A DNA stretch of 64,000 nt, from positions 248,001 through 312,000 of the forward strand of contig CAWGKC010000004.1 of assembly GCA_963823105.1 (NCBI GenBank). Direction: 5' to 3'. The position numbers were made by a program, and so were the translations under genes. Below, piece after piece: positions 47,390 through 56,559 of this stretch. The notes below the pieces were generated by a model that saw only the letters and a program-made list of their open reading frames with translations, did not search any database and was not told where the DNA came from. Position 1 is the first letter of the stretch. The number at the start of each line of letters is the position of its first letter. Source of the stretch: JAJYKC01 sp963823105. GTDB taxonomy: Bacteria; Acidobacteriota; Terriglobia; Bryobacterales; Bryobacteraceae.

Positions 47390-49492
47390 TCACTTCGCGG
47401 CATACTTCTCCATCCACTTCAACTCCTCGCGCACCTTGATTTTCCCGTGCCAGGGATTGTTCGCCAGCGAATGTCCTTCGCCCGGAAACACGAGCAGCGC
47501 GCAAGGCACTCCCAGCACGTGGAGCGCCCGCTCCAAAAGGTACGCCTCTCCAAAGTGTACGCGAATATCGTCGGCTCCAACCACGATATGCACTGGAGTT
47601 TTCACTTTATCGATCCGCCAAATCGCCGCTTCGCCGTCGTAGCGCTCCTTCGCCTCCCAGGGATTTCCTCCCAGATAAAACGCATCGTCGAAGGTTTCGT
47701 CGTCGTTGCCCCAATCGACAACGTGCTCGACCGCTCCCGCCCCGGTCACCGCCGCCCGGAAACGGTCCGTCTGCGTGATCAGCCAATTTGTCAGGTACCC
47801 GCCTTCGCTGTAACCACCCACCATCAGATCGCCGGCGTCGGCGATGCCCGCTTTCACCAGCGCGTCCACACCCTCCAGAATGTCCTTGCCGGGGCGCGAC
47901 AACATCTCCGGCACGGTCTGCATCGCGAACTCGTCGCCGTATCCGGTCGACCCTCGATAGTTGGGACGGAACACCAGCCAGCCCTTCGACGCCGCCAAAA
48001 TCGCCCAGTCGTACCAGTCCGCTCCCCACCGGTCGCCGTCGGCGTCGGCCGGCCCGCCGTGGATCAGCGTCAGCGTCCTTAAACCCTTGGCGCGGAATTT
48101 ACCCGGCGGATAGATCAGCATCCCCTCCACTTCCGCCCCATCGTCGGCCTTCCAGCGGAAGGACTCGCCTTTGGGAAGATCCAGGTCCGCGAAAACCGCG
48201 TTGAAACCAGTCGCCTGGGCCGCATCGCTTGGCTTGGTAAAGTCCTCCGCGATATAAACCTCCATCGGATGGGCCAGCGAGGAATAGATCAGCGCCGCCC
48301 GCCGTCCGCTCCTGGCCACAGACACGCGCCCATAGGTTCCCTCCCGCGAGGGCAGCGGATCGAATGCGCCATCCGCGCTTCGCTGCCGGTACACCCGCGT
48401 CCCGGTCCCCAACATTCCCAACACGATCACTCCGCCATCGGAGGCCGCGGCGTATCCGGCCACCGCCCCGGAAAATGCCGCCGCCCAACGGTCGATTTTT
48501 CCCGCCGCCGTGTCGATCGAATACAGCCGGGGCTGCACGTCCCGGTATTTCCCCTCGATCGATCCGCTCACGACCTCGAAGAAGATCCTTCCGCCGTCCG
48601 GCGCCCATTGCAGGTTCTCGTATTGGGCCTGCGTGTGGCTTAACACCGCCGGTTTACCCGCGGGCAAATCCATCAAATATAAGTTGAACGGATCGACCGA
48701 CTCGACCCGCTCCGAAGGCGCCTCCGTCGCAAACGCCATCCGCTTGCCGTCCGGTGAAACGGCTATCTGCGTCACCCGGAATTCGCTGGCCGCGATCCGC
48801 TCCGCCACTGGCTTCCCGCTCATCGCCGCGGCGGTTGAGGCGCGGAAAATCGCGTCGCCCCGCTCCGATTCCCGGAAGCGGACGACGTCGTTCCACTCCT
48901 TCTTATAAGCCTCGTCCCGCTCCTTGCTCCATGGCTCCCGCGTGGCAAAAAAGAGCGCCTTCGAATCGCCGGCCCAGGCGAAGGCGTGAACTCCCTCGTC
49001 GCCCCGCGTCGCTTGAAAAGCCTCGCCTCCCGCCGCGGCGATCACCCAAATTTGCGGCTCCGTCTTGTCCTTGTTTTTGCCAGGGTCCTCCGCCGGACGC
49101 TCGGATAGAAACGCGATCCAGCGGCCGTCGGGCGACCACTGCGCGCCGTGGTCGAAACCCGCGGTGGTGAGCGCCGCCGTCCCCGTTCCCTCCCGCCAGA
49201 GCCAGAGTTCGTGCCGGTAGCGGTCGCGCTCCCAATCGGCACGCTCGGTTTCCACCACGACCGCCCGGCCATCCGGTGACATCTCGATATTGTCGATGGC
49301 GGCGCTATCGAAGAACGCATCCAGCGTGATGGCCGGTTTCGCCGCCATCCGCCGCGCCCATGCTCCCATCCCGCCGCTGCCGCCAACAGCGGCAGTCAGC
49401 ATACCCGCGCTTCGCGCCTGGATCCTCAATTTGCCTTCACGGCCTGCCGAGGCGCCGGCGGCCATTCGATCGGCTCGCCCTCCATCAACCAT
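47390..49492 (-). CDS. S9-family (prolyl oligopeptidase-like) peptidase
   Basis: 700 residues. The ATG at 49492 overlaps the stop of the isoaspartyl peptidase gene by 8 bases and has GGAG upstream. A WD40-like beta propeller spans about 60-430 (NIEMSPDGRAVVVETERADW, GAQWSPDGRWIAFLSERPAE, RVTQIAVSPDGKRMAFATE). The alpha/beta hydrolase domain follows with LTLIHGGPADADG, the nucleophile in VGGYSEGGYLTNW, the acid in VVGADDIRVHFGE and His in GEGHSLANNP. Cleaves peptides or acyl peptides. No clear signal peptide. Operon with the isoaspartyl peptidase suggests peptide or damaged-protein turnover. Confidence 0.9.
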   Translation of the reverse strand: MVDGGRADRMAAGASAGREGKLRIQARSAGMLTAAVGGSGGMGAWARRMAAKPAITLDAFFDSAAIDNIEMSPDGRAVVVETERADWERDRYRHELWLWREGTGTAALTTAGFDHGAQWSPDGRWIAFLSERPAEDPGKNKDKTEPQIWVIAAAGGEAFQATRGDEGVHAFAWAGDSKALFFATREPWSKERDEAYKKEWNDVVRFRESERGDAIFRASTAAAMSGKPVAERIAASEFRVTQIAVSPDGKRMAFATEAPSERVESVDPFNLYLMDLPAGKPAVLSHTQAQYENLQWAPDGGRIFFEVVSGSIEGKYRDVQPRLYSIDTAAGKIDRWAAAFSGAVAGYAAASDGGVIVLGMLGTGTRVYRQRSADGAFDPLPSREGTYGRVSVARSGRRAALIYSSLAHPMEVYIAEDFTKPSDAAQATGFNAVFADLDLPKGESFRWKADDGAEVEGMLIYPPGKFRAKGLRTLTLIHGGPADADGDRWGADWYDWAILAASKGWLVFRPNYRGSTGYGDEFAMQTVPEMLSRPGKDILEGVDALVKAGIADAGDLMVGGYSEGGYLTNWLITQTDRFRAAVTGAGAVEHVVDWGNDDETFDDAFYLGGNPWEAKERYDGEAAIWRIDKVKTPVHIVVGADDIRVHFGEAYLLERALHVLGVPCALLVFPGEGHSLANNPWHGKIKVREELKWMEKYAAK

Positions 49493-50609
49493 TTGCAGGC
49501 TCCAGCCGCCGCGTCCCGTCGTGTACCGCGAACCGCTTCGGTTTTCCCGCCGGCCCGCTCCACAACGACACCGCCGAGTACGCGCCGTCCTTGCGCAGGA
49601 CGTAGTAAATCATCCCCAAATACCGCAATTCCGTCTCGTTGTTGTTATGGAACCGCGCGATCCGCTTCAGCGCGTCCATTCCCGCCTCTTCCGGGGTCAT
49701 TCCGTGCCGCATATTTTCGACGATGGTATGCGCTCCCGCCACTTTGATATTTTCCTCGCCGCTCCCGGTGGCCCCGGCCGAACCAACGTCCGGATCGGTG
49801 TAACATCCCGCGCCGATGATCGGCGAATCGCCCACGCGGCCAGGGATTTTCCATGACAGCCCGCTGGTTGTCGTGACCCCGGAAACCTCGCCTCGCTCAT
49901 TCGCCGCCGAGCAATGAATGGTCCCCGTCGGCGGATACAGCACCTTGCGGATCGCCTCCATCCGCTCATCCGGTGCGATCCCCAGGTTCGCCGCCATCTC
50001 ATGCATCTTTTCCACCTTCCGGTGAAGCATCTCGGAGCGGTCTTTCGGCAAGGCGGCCGGCGGAGCCCATCCCGGCGCGCCCACCCCCGGCCCCCACCAG
50101 TCCTGATCGGAGTGCGTCTCCTTCCATAGCATCCAGATCTTCCGCGAATGTTCGGTCAGCAGATTCTCCCTTGGGAAACCCATCGCCACCGCGAACCGCT
50201 CCGCCCCTTCGCCCACGAGCATGACGTGGCCGGTGTGTTCCATCACCGCCTTCGCCACCAGCGAAACATTCTTGATGTTTCGAACGGCGCCCACCGATCC
50301 CGCCCGCCGCGTCGGCCCATGCATGCAGCAGGCGTCGAGTTCCACAACGCCTTCCTCGTTCGGCAGTCCGCCTAAGCCCACGCTATCGACGTTAGGGTCG
50401 TTCTCCGGACCTTGGACCACGCGCAGGGCCGCGTCGAGCGTGTCTTCGCCGCCCTTCAGCGCCTCGTAAGCCGCGTCCAGATAATCGTGTCCGTTTGCCG
50501 CGCAAATGATCACCGGCCGCTTATGGCTCTCTTCGCCCGCCTGCGGCGCTCCCGCCGCCAACGCCGTCGATCCCGCCGCCGCTAGAAAACCCCGCCGTGA
50601 AAAATCCAT
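49485..50609 (-). CDS. Isoaspartyl peptidase / N4-glycosylasparaginase family (Ntn hydrolase)
   Basis: 374 residues. A twin-arginine signal (MDFSRRGFLAAAGSTALAAG) suggests folded export. The Ntn-hydrolase core has DAALRVVQGPENDPNVDSVG, LPNEEGVVELDACCMHG, the autocleavage site TGTIHCSAANERGEVSGVTT, where Thr in GTIHC becomes the N-terminal nucleophile, and GRVGDSPIIGAGCYTD. It hydrolyses isoaspartyl peptides or GlcNAc-Asn bonds. GGAG lies upstream of the ATG. The last 8 bases overlap the S9 peptidase start. Confidence 0.88.
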   Translation of the reverse strand: MDFSRRGFLAAAGSTALAAGAPQAGEESHKRPVIICAANGHDYLDAAYEALKGGEDTLDAALRVVQGPENDPNVDSVGLGGLPNEEGVVELDACCMHGPTRRAGSVGAVRNIKNVSLVAKAVMEHTGHVMLVGEGAERFAVAMGFPRENLLTEHSRKIWMLWKETHSDQDWWGPGVGAPGWAPPAALPKDRSEMLHRKVEKMHEMAANLGIAPDERMEAIRKVLYPPTGTIHCSAANERGEVSGVTTTSGLSWKIPGRVGDSPIIGAGCYTDPDVGSAGATGSGEENIKVAGAHTIVENMRHGMTPEEAGMDALKRIARFHNNNETELRYLGMIYYVLRKDGAYSAVSLWSGPAGKPKRFAVHDGTRRLEPANG

Positions 50610-50639
50610 CCTTATATTCTCCACTGTTTTAAGAAACCC

Positions 50640-50708
50640 GCGCAAAACGGGGCACGGCGACGATCCGTTCGTTGCTGAGTCTGGCGGTGCGCGCCGCACC
50701 CTTTGCGC
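50640..50708 (-). repeat. Copy 3 of the dispersed ~68-bp repeat
   Basis: Reads on the minus strand from GCGCAAAGGGTGCGGCGCGC to CCCCGTTTTGCGC, 69 bases, colinear without gaps with the copy at 25022-25090. It fills nearly all the space between the isoaspartyl peptidase gene and the next stop at 50713. Confidence 0.85.
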
Positions 50709-50712
50709 TTTT

Positions 50713-52203
50713 TTATTTAATCGCTCCGGTGATGGCCGCCAGCGCCACCGGAATCAGAATCCAGCCGGCGATCTGATGAATCCTCGCGTAGGTCGCCAGC
50801 AGCGAAGGTCCCTGTTCGCCCTCCTTAGGCCGCCACGATTTGGCGATGCCCAGATCGACGACCGGCAGAAACATTTCCAGGCTATACCAGAACGGCGCGA
50901 AACACGGTCCCTTTTCGTCGGTTTGAACCATGTTCTTGCGCCCGCGATAAAACAAGAACGTTCCCAGCGTCACGAACACCACCGACCACAGTAGAGACTC
51001 TACCACCGTGCGCCCGTAGCCGAGAAAATACTCCTGAAAACAATCGAAGAACGCGGGCAGCCACGTCGCGGGATTCGTGAGCTGGAAGTTTTCCCGCCGC
51101 TGCGCGTGGTGCATGGCGAAGAAAACGTCGTCGGCCCGCGTGTCCTCGCCCCGCGCCGTCAATTCGTCGATGTAGGACTGATAGGCCGGCTGCGAATACA
51201 CGGCGCGCTTTAAGAACTCCAGCGTGAGGTCGGATTCGGCCGTGTCTTCCGCTTTCGCCGCCGCCTTCACCGGCGTCACTAACATCGTTTTGAAAGTGAA
51301 TCCGTCCAGTTGGATTTTTTGAGGCCATAGCGTCGAATTCCACCGGAACGAGTTCAACGTGGCGGAAGAAAGGTCCAGCAGGTTATGAACGTCGGTCTTT
51401 TCAAACAGGGTCTGTCCACTCACGGCCAATTGGCTGGCGAGCAGCTTGTTCATCGACACACCGTCCAACCGGAGCAACGAGCGGATATTGGCGCCCGTGA
51501 GCAACAGCGTGGCCGGCGTTATGGCCCCTTTGTCCGCGCCCGAGATCGCCGCCGTGTCGGCGCTCAAGTGCGCCAGGTTCAGCACTCCGACCTTCGATCC
51601 GCCCAGTCCGATATCGAGGGTCCCCACGTTCAATCCGGCCGCCGCCACGCCGCCTTCGAGATGCAGTCCGGTCAACACAAGCTTTCCAGCGACGTGGACG
51701 TCGCCAAGCGATAGCGTCCGGGCCTTAGCGGCCGCGCTGGTGGCGATCGTGACTTCGCGCAAATTCAAATCGCCGTCGACGCTGCTGCCGTTCAGGTCCA
51801 ACCCTTGGTCGAACTGGCACCGCAGCGCGGTCAGGCTCCCGTGAAAGTGGCATCCCATGCAAAGCACATGCCCGGCGAAATGGCAGCGTTCGAGGCGCAG
51901 ATGCATTGGGATGTCGATTCCATCTTCCCGCTGGCCCACCTCCAGCGCGTCGGACACCTCGGCGCCGACGATGGTGATCGAGTTCCCCTGTCCCGCTGTT
52001 TGCCCCAGCGCCCGTTCGAGAAAGGCCGCGCTGACGTTTCGCTGCGCCGCGGGCAACTGCGTCAGATCGGCCGGCTGCCCCGCCGCGATAGCCCGAGCGA
52101 TCGCCTGTTCGGCCGGCGTCGTGCCGCTGAGCGCGGCGGCTCCCGCCGCCGTCACGCTTATCGAAATACACAACAGACCGTTGAATACGCTCCAGTAGGC
52201 CAT
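50713..52203 (-). CDS. Pentapeptide-like membrane protein
   Basis: 496 residues. A hydrophobic N-terminus (GLLCISISVTAAGAAALSG) is followed by a long beta-helix-like region with pentapeptide-style layers (CHFAGHVLCMGCHFHGSLTA, LRCQFDQGLDLNGSSVDGDL, LVLTGLHLEG, ATLLLTGANIRSLLRLDGVS), a charged helical part (FLKRAVYSQPAYQSYIDELT, ARGEDTRADDVFFAMH) and two to three C-terminal membrane helices (ESLLWSVVFVTLGTFLFY, IAGWILIPVALAAITGAIK). Beta-helix plus membrane C-terminus resembles pentapeptide channel-like proteins, but the role is unknown. Dispersed repeats flank it on both sides. Confidence 0.65.
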   Translation of the reverse strand: MAYWSVFNGLLCISISVTAAGAAALSGTTPAEQAIARAIAAGQPADLTQLPAAQRNVSAAFLERALGQTAGQGNSITIVGAEVSDALEVGQREDGIDIPMHLRLERCHFAGHVLCMGCHFHGSLTALRCQFDQGLDLNGSSVDGDLNLREVTIATSAAAKARTLSLGDVHVAGKLVLTGLHLEGGVAAAGLNVGTLDIGLGGSKVGVLNLAHLSADTAAISGADKGAITPATLLLTGANIRSLLRLDGVSMNKLLASQLAVSGQTLFEKTDVHNLLDLSSATLNSFRWNSTLWPQKIQLDGFTFKTMLVTPVKAAAKAEDTAESDLTLEFLKRAVYSQPAYQSYIDELTARGEDTRADDVFFAMHHAQRRENFQLTNPATWLPAFFDCFQEYFLGYGRTVVESLLWSVVFVTLGTFLFYRGRKNMVQTDEKGPCFAPFWYSLEMFLPVVDLGIAKSWRPKEGEQGPSLLATYARIHQIAGWILIPVALAAITGAIK

Positions 52204-52233
52204 CGTTCCCGCCCGCGCGCTTTGGTGGAACTA

Positions 52234-52300
52234 GCGCAAATCGGAGCCCGGCGCGATCTGTTCGCGGATCGTCTGGCGGTGCGCGCCGCGCCCATTGCGC
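52234..52300 (-). repeat. Copy 4 of the dispersed ~68-bp repeat
   Basis: Minus-strand reading starts GCGCAATGGGCGCGGCGCGC and ends GGGCTCCGATTTGCGC. The stretch GAACAGATCGCGCCG is identical to copy 1 at 24941-25008. It lies 30 bases before the start of the pentapeptide-like gene. Confidence 0.85.
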
Positions 52301-52342
52301 ATTTGCGCAAGAATACCACAACGCCGGCGTCCGAATGCGCGT

Positions 52343-52726
52343 TTATTTTTCGACCGGAAGGCCCGCCGCTTGCCAGGCGCGCCAGCCGCCGTCGAGGGAG
52401 ATCGCGTTGGAGTAGCCCATCGCCCGCAGGGCGTCGGCGGCGAGGGCGGAACGGAAGCCGCCGCCGCAGTAGAGAACGAGGCAGGCGTCCTTCTCCGGGA
52501 TGCTGGTTTCGATGTCGCGCTCGATGATGCCTTTGCCCAGATGGATCGCGCCGGCGGCGTGGCCCGCGGCCCATTCGTGGTCTTCGCGTATGTCGATCAA
52601 CAGGTGCGGTTCCCGTTGGACCGACATGGCGCGGTATTGTTCGACGTCGATTTCGCGGACGCGCGATTTCGCGTCGTTGACCAGGGCGAGAAAGCCGGGG
52701 CTATGGTGTTTGGCGTGGGCGCTCAC
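52343..52726 (-). CDS. Rhodanese-like protein
   Basis: 127 residues: a single rhodanese domain with LLIDIREDHEWAAGHAAGAI, HLGKGIIERDIE, the active loop LYCGGGFRS with Cys87, and YSNAISLDGGWRAWQAAGLP. It can carry persulfide sulfur from thiosulfate or another donor. No partner is evident. Its start overlaps the murA stop by 4 bases (ATGA, 52723-52726), so it is translationally coupled to murA. Confidence 0.9.
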   Translation of the reverse strand: MSAHAKHHSPGFLALVNDAKSRVREIDVEQYRAMSVQREPHLLIDIREDHEWAAGHAAGAIHLGKGIIERDIETSIPEKDACLVLYCGGGFRSALAADALRAMGYSNAISLDGGWRAWQAAGLPVEK

Positions 52727-54009
52727 GATGCTTCTCCTACGGATTGTCGCATGGAGGAGACGCGTTCGATGGACGCGCCGGCGTTGCGGAGTTTTTCTTC
52801 GATGCGTTCGTAGCCGCGGTCGATGTGATAGACGCGATCCACCGTGGTTTCGCCTTGCGCGACCAACCCGGCGAGCACCAACGACGCGCTGGCGCGCAGG
52901 TCGCTGGCGATCACCTGCGCTCCGGTGAGGGCGGGAACGCCGCCGACGATCGCCTGGCGGCCTTCGATGCGGATGTTTGCGCCCATGCGCACCAGCTCCT
53001 GCACGTGCATGAAGCGGTTTTCAAAGATCGTTTCGACGACGAAGGAGATGCCCTGCGCGACGGTCATCATCGCCATGTATTGGGCTTGCAGATCGGTGGC
53101 GAAGCCGGGATATTCCTCGGTGGTGATGTCGGTAGCTTCGAGGCGCCGCAAGCAGCGGACGCGCAGAGACGTGGGTGATTCCTCGACGATCTCCGCGCCG
53201 GCTTGTCTCATTCGCGCGATCAGGGCGTAAAGATGTTCGGGAACGCAATCGCGGATCAGCAGATCGCCGCGAGTGATCGCTCCGGCGATGAGAAACGTTC
53301 CGGCTTCGATGCGGTCGGCGATGATGGCGTGTTTCGCGCCGTGGAGTTTGGAGACGCCTTGCACGCGGATGGTGGAGGTTCCGGCGCCTTCGATCTTCGC
53401 GCCCATTTTTGTCAGCAGCGCGGCCAGATCGCCGACTTCCGGTTCGCGGGCGGCGTTTTCGATGGTGGTTTCGCCGCTGGCGAGCACCGCGGCCATGAGG
53501 ACGTCTTCGGTGCCGGTGACGGTGATGCGGTCGAAGTGAACGAGCGCTCCACGCAGGCCGCCGGGCGCGTCGGCTTGGACGTAGCCGTGGGATTGCGAGA
53601 TGCGCGCGCCCAGTTGTTCGAGCGCCGAGACGTGGAGATTGATGGGACGGGAGCCGATGGCGCAGCCACCGGGCATGGAGACGCGCGCCGAACCGGTGCG
53701 GGCCACGAGCGGGCCGAGGACGAGGCTGGAGGCGCGCATGGTCTTCACGACTTCATAAGGCGCTTCGGGTCTGTCCAGACGCGCGGCATGGACGCGCACC
53801 GTGCCGCCTTCGGGGGACACTTCGGCGCCGGTGTGGGCCAGCAGCGACTGCATGGTGGCGATGTCGCGCACTTGCGGGATCCGTTCGAGCGTGACCGGCT
53901 CGTCGGTGAGGAGGGAAGCGGCGAGGGCGGGCAGCGCGGAATTTTTCGCGCCGCTGACGGAGATTTCCCCGGCGAGCGGGCGTCCTCCCTGAATGACAAA
54001 GCTATCCAT
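52723..54009 (-). CDS. murA: UDP-N-acetylglucosamine 1-carboxyvinyltransferase
   Basis: 428 residues. First committed enzyme of peptidoglycan synthesis: PEP + UDP-GlcNAc to enolpyruvyl-UDP-GlcNAc, in the cytoplasm. Marks: FVIQGGRPLAGEISVSGAKN with the essential Lys, MRASSLVLGPLVAR, the catalytic Cys116 in MPGGCAIGSRPINLH, VTGTEDVLMAAVLASGETTI and YPGFATDLQAQYMAM. Because Cys116 is present rather than Asp, a fosfomycin-sensitive form is expected. Its ATG overlaps the murQ stop by 8 bases, tying cell-wall synthesis to recycling. Confidence 0.96.
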   Translation of the reverse strand: MDSFVIQGGRPLAGEISVSGAKNSALPALAASLLTDEPVTLERIPQVRDIATMQSLLAHTGAEVSPEGGTVRVHAARLDRPEAPYEVVKTMRASSLVLGPLVARTGSARVSMPGGCAIGSRPINLHVSALEQLGARISQSHGYVQADAPGGLRGALVHFDRITVTGTEDVLMAAVLASGETTIENAAREPEVGDLAALLTKMGAKIEGAGTSTIRVQGVSKLHGAKHAIIADRIEAGTFLIAGAITRGDLLIRDCVPEHLYALIARMRQAGAEIVEESPTSLRVRCLRRLEATDITTEEYPGFATDLQAQYMAMMTVAQGISFVVETIFENRFMHVQELVRMGANIRIEGRQAIVGGVPALTGAQVIASDLRASASLVLAGLVAQGETTVDRVYHIDRGYERIEEKLRNAGASIERVSSMRQSVGEAS

Positions 54010-54922
54010 AAATGTTCGATTCGCTTTCCGGCGGCGAGGCGAGCGCGGCGGAGACGCTGCCGCCGTGGCGTTCGAGGAGTCCGTTGGCGGCTTCGCGGGA
54101 CAGGCGCGCGCGGCCCATGACGATCGCCGTTTTCACCGATCCGCCCGCGGCTTCGAGCAGCCGGGCCGCTTCGTCTCCATCGATTTCGGCGGCCTCGGCG
54201 ACAATGCGGCGGGCGCGCGCGAGCAGCTTGGCGTTGCGCGGTTGGACGTTCACCATGAGGTTGCCGTAAACGAAGCCCATGCGGATCATCGCGGCCGTGG
54301 TGAGCATATTGAGGACGAGTTTCGTGGCCGTCCCGGCGCGGAGGCGCGTGGAACCGGCTACGATCTCCGGGCCGGGCAAAGGGGTGATCGGGATCGAGAC
54401 GGCGCGCGCCAATTCCGAATCCGGCGTGCAACTGAGGCCTATGGTTACCGCGCCCAGGTGCCGGGCGGCGGCGACGGCTCCCAAAACGTAGGGCGTGCGG
54501 CCGCTGGCGGCGATGCCGCATAAAATGTCGCGCGCCGTAAATCCGCGTTGGAGCAAATCGCGTTCGCCCATGGAAGGATCGTCTTCGCTCGCTTCGGTAG
54601 CGCGCGAGAGAGCCGCTTCCCCGCCGGCCATGATTCCTTGCACCATTTCCGCCGGAACCCCGAAGGTGGGCGGGCATTCGGAGGCGTCGAGAACGCCGAG
54701 ACGCCCGCTGGTGCCGGCTCCAATGTAAAAGAGGCGGCCACCGCGGCGGAATGCCGAGACGATGGCGTCGACGGCTTGAGCGATGCGGGGGATCTCCAGG
54801 GCGACGGCGGGGGCTACGAAATAATCCTCGGCGTTCATGATGGCCAGGATCTCTTCGGTCGATTTGGAATCGATGCCGCGGGAGGCGGGGTTGGCCTGTT
54901 CGGTGAGAAGACGCTCCAACAT
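54002..54922 (-). CDS. murQ: N-acetylmuramic acid 6-phosphate etherase
   Basis: 306 residues. Splits the lactyl ether of MurNAc-6-P to GlcNAc-6-P and lactate during wall recycling. Marks: SRGIDSKSTEEILAIMNAED, the SIS sugar-phosphate site GRLFYIGAGTSGRLGVLDAS with ECPPTFGVP, GIAASGRTPYVLG, and GSTRLRAGTATKLVLNMLTT. The length is normal. No PTS or anmK gene is visible here. It sits upstream of murA with an 8-base overlap. Confidence 0.95.
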   Translation of the reverse strand: MLERLLTEQANPASRGIDSKSTEEILAIMNAEDYFVAPAVALEIPRIAQAVDAIVSAFRRGGRLFYIGAGTSGRLGVLDASECPPTFGVPAEMVQGIMAGGEAALSRATEASEDDPSMGERDLLQRGFTARDILCGIAASGRTPYVLGAVAAARHLGAVTIGLSCTPDSELARAVSIPITPLPGPEIVAGSTRLRAGTATKLVLNMLTTAAMIRMGFVYGNLMVNVQPRNAKLLARARRIVAEAAEIDGDEAARLLEAAGGSVKTAIVMGRARLSREAANGLLERHGGSVSAALASPPESESNIYG

Positions 54923-54942
54923 GAAAGGGAACGGGACACAAC

Positions 54943-54969
54943 AACGCCCGGAGAGCGGCTCCGGGCGTT
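54943..54969. terminator. Hairpin between erpA and murQ
   Basis: AACGCCCGGAG and CTCCGGGCGTT form an 11-base perfect stem with a 5-base loop, 26 bases past the erpA stop. The 3' side on the minus strand is followed by TTGTTGTG, only moderately T-rich, so it could attenuate or process the transcript rather than end it. Confidence 0.65.
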
Positions 54970-54994
54970 TAGGAGACGGACAAGAGCGGGAAAC

Positions 54995-55318
54995 TTAGGC
55001 GCTGAAAGAGCTGCCGCAGCCGCAAGTGCTCTTGACGTTGGGGTTGTTGAACTTGAAGCCCGCGCCTTCGAGCGTTTCGACGTAATCGACTTCGGCGCCG
55101 TCGAGATACAACATGCTGGCCTGATCCACGAAGACGTTGAGGCCGCCGAACTTGTAGGTTTTGTCGAGCAGGCCGGGTGCGTTTTCGAAAGCCATGGAAT
55201 AGCTGAAGCCGGAGCATCCGCCGCCGACGACGGAGATGCGGAGTCCGGAGGGTTTCGGCTCTTGCGAACTGAGGATCTCGTTCACTTTGCTGATGGCGTT
55301 TTCAGTGAGTTGGACCAT
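54995..55318 (-). CDS. erpA: Iron-sulfur cluster insertion protein, A-type carrier (ErpA/IscA)
   Basis: 107 residues from the ATG at 55318. A-type carrier fold: MVQLTENAISKVNEIL, LRISVVGGGCSGFSYSM, LNVFVDQASMLYLDGAEVDY and the C-terminal NVKSTCGCGSSF. Cys35, Cys99 and Cys101 form the cluster-binding triad. It passes Fe-S clusters to apo-enzymes. iscX and hscA, at the far end of the window, belong to the same pathway. It is divergent from hrcA. Confidence 0.9.
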   Translation of the reverse strand: MVQLTENAISKVNEILSSQEPKPSGLRISVVGGGCSGFSYSMAFENAPGLLDKTYKFGGLNVFVDQASMLYLDGAEVDYVETLEGAGFKFNNPNVKSTCGCGSSFSA

Positions 55319-55394
55319 AGGTTGGAAAGTCTCCCGAGTTGAGATTACAGTACCATTATCGCCGGGAAAAGCCCTTGGCGCAACCGGTAGGGTC

Positions 55395-55423
55395 TTGACC
55401 GGAGAAGGGTCTTCCACTACACT
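55395..55423 (+). promoter_or_regulatory. Sigma70-type promoter of hrcA-grpE-dnaJ
   Basis: TTGACC (55395-55400), 17-base spacer, TACACT (55418-55423). The spacer contains the small palindrome GAAG-GGT-CTTC, a possible operator. No CIRCE element (TTAGCACTC with its inverted half) is found upstream of hrcA. Confidence 0.65.
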
Positions 55424-55477
55424 GAAAAGAAAGGGGGCTATCGTCCGCGTAGACGCCCAGGTAGCGCTGTATCCACC

Positions 55478-56516
55478 ATGGCCGATCGAACGTACCTCAG
55501 TTCCAGAGACCGCGATATATTGCACTCGATCGTCCGCTCGTACATCGAGACGGGCGAGCCGGTGGCTTCACGCGCGTTGTCGCGGGAACGGCAGGATCAA
55601 CTCAGCCCGGCGAGCATTCGCAACGTCATGGCCGATTTGTGCGAGGAAGGATACCTTGCGCAGCCGCACACTTCCGCCGGGCGGATTCCCACGCAAAAGG
55701 CGTTTCAGAGCTATATCGCGTCCTTGAATTTTGGGCGGGTAGCGGAGTCGGAACTAGCGCGGCTGCGGCACGAACTTTCGCGCGCCGATTCGATGGAGCG
55801 GCAGGTGGAGCGGTCCTCGCAGATGCTTACGGAGATGACGCGCGGGCTGGGCATCGCCGCTGCGTTTCCGGAGTCGGCGCAGGTGCTCGATCAAATGGAA
55901 TTGATCCCGCTGGCCGGCAGGCGGGTGCTGATGGTTGTCGTGACCAAGGACCGCGTGGTGCGCAACCGGGTGGTGACGCTGGACGAGGCGATTCGCTCAG
56001 GACGAGTTGGTCTCGATCCGGAATTACATGAACCACAACTTCAGCGGCTGGCAGTTGTCGCGGGTGCGGTTGGAGCTACGGCGGCGGTTGGCCGAGGAGC
56101 GCGCGGCGTACGACGCGGTGCTGCGCAAGCTGACGGTGCTTTACGCAAAGGGATTGCTCGACATCGAACCGGAGCCGGAGGTTCACATGGAGGGCGCGGG
56201 GAATCTGATGGGCGCCGATTTGCATCTGACCCAGGAGAAGATGCGGGATCTGTTCCGGGCACTGGAAGAGAAGAAGCGCATCTTGCAATTGCTGGACCGC
56301 TTTCTGGAGCAGCCATCGGGCGAAGTGGCGGTGCGCGTGGGGCTGGGCGAGGTGCATCCGGGCATGAGAGAACTGTCGCTGATCGGCGTGACGATCTCTC
56401 TCGGAGGCGGGCTCTCGGCCAAGATCGCCGTCGTAGGGCCGATGCGGATGAATTACTCGAAGGCCATTTCCGCCGTGCTGCACATGGGCGGGGCCTTCCA
56501 AAGTCTGCCCGCCTGA
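55478..56516 (+). CDS. hrcA: Heat-inducible transcription repressor HrcA, one frameshift as read
   Basis: About 346 residues after correction. The winged helix is at the N-terminus (DILHSIVRSYIETGEPVASR, ALSRERQDQLSPASIRNVMA, DLCEEGYLAQPHTSAGRIPT), then the GAF-like core (AAAFPESAQVLDQMELIPLA), and after the shift MNHNFSGWQLSRVRLELRRR, MRDLFRALEEKKRILQLLDR and MRMNYSKAISAVLHM. HrcA represses chaperone genes. One base too many near 56002 (removing a G from TCAGGAC, or a neighbouring base) restores a joined frame ending DELVSIRN. It is followed by grpE and dnaJ in the usual order. Confidence 0.88.
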
Positions 56517-56559
56517 GACGGCGCGGCCCCTACGCGGAGTAAATCGTAAACTGGAATTT

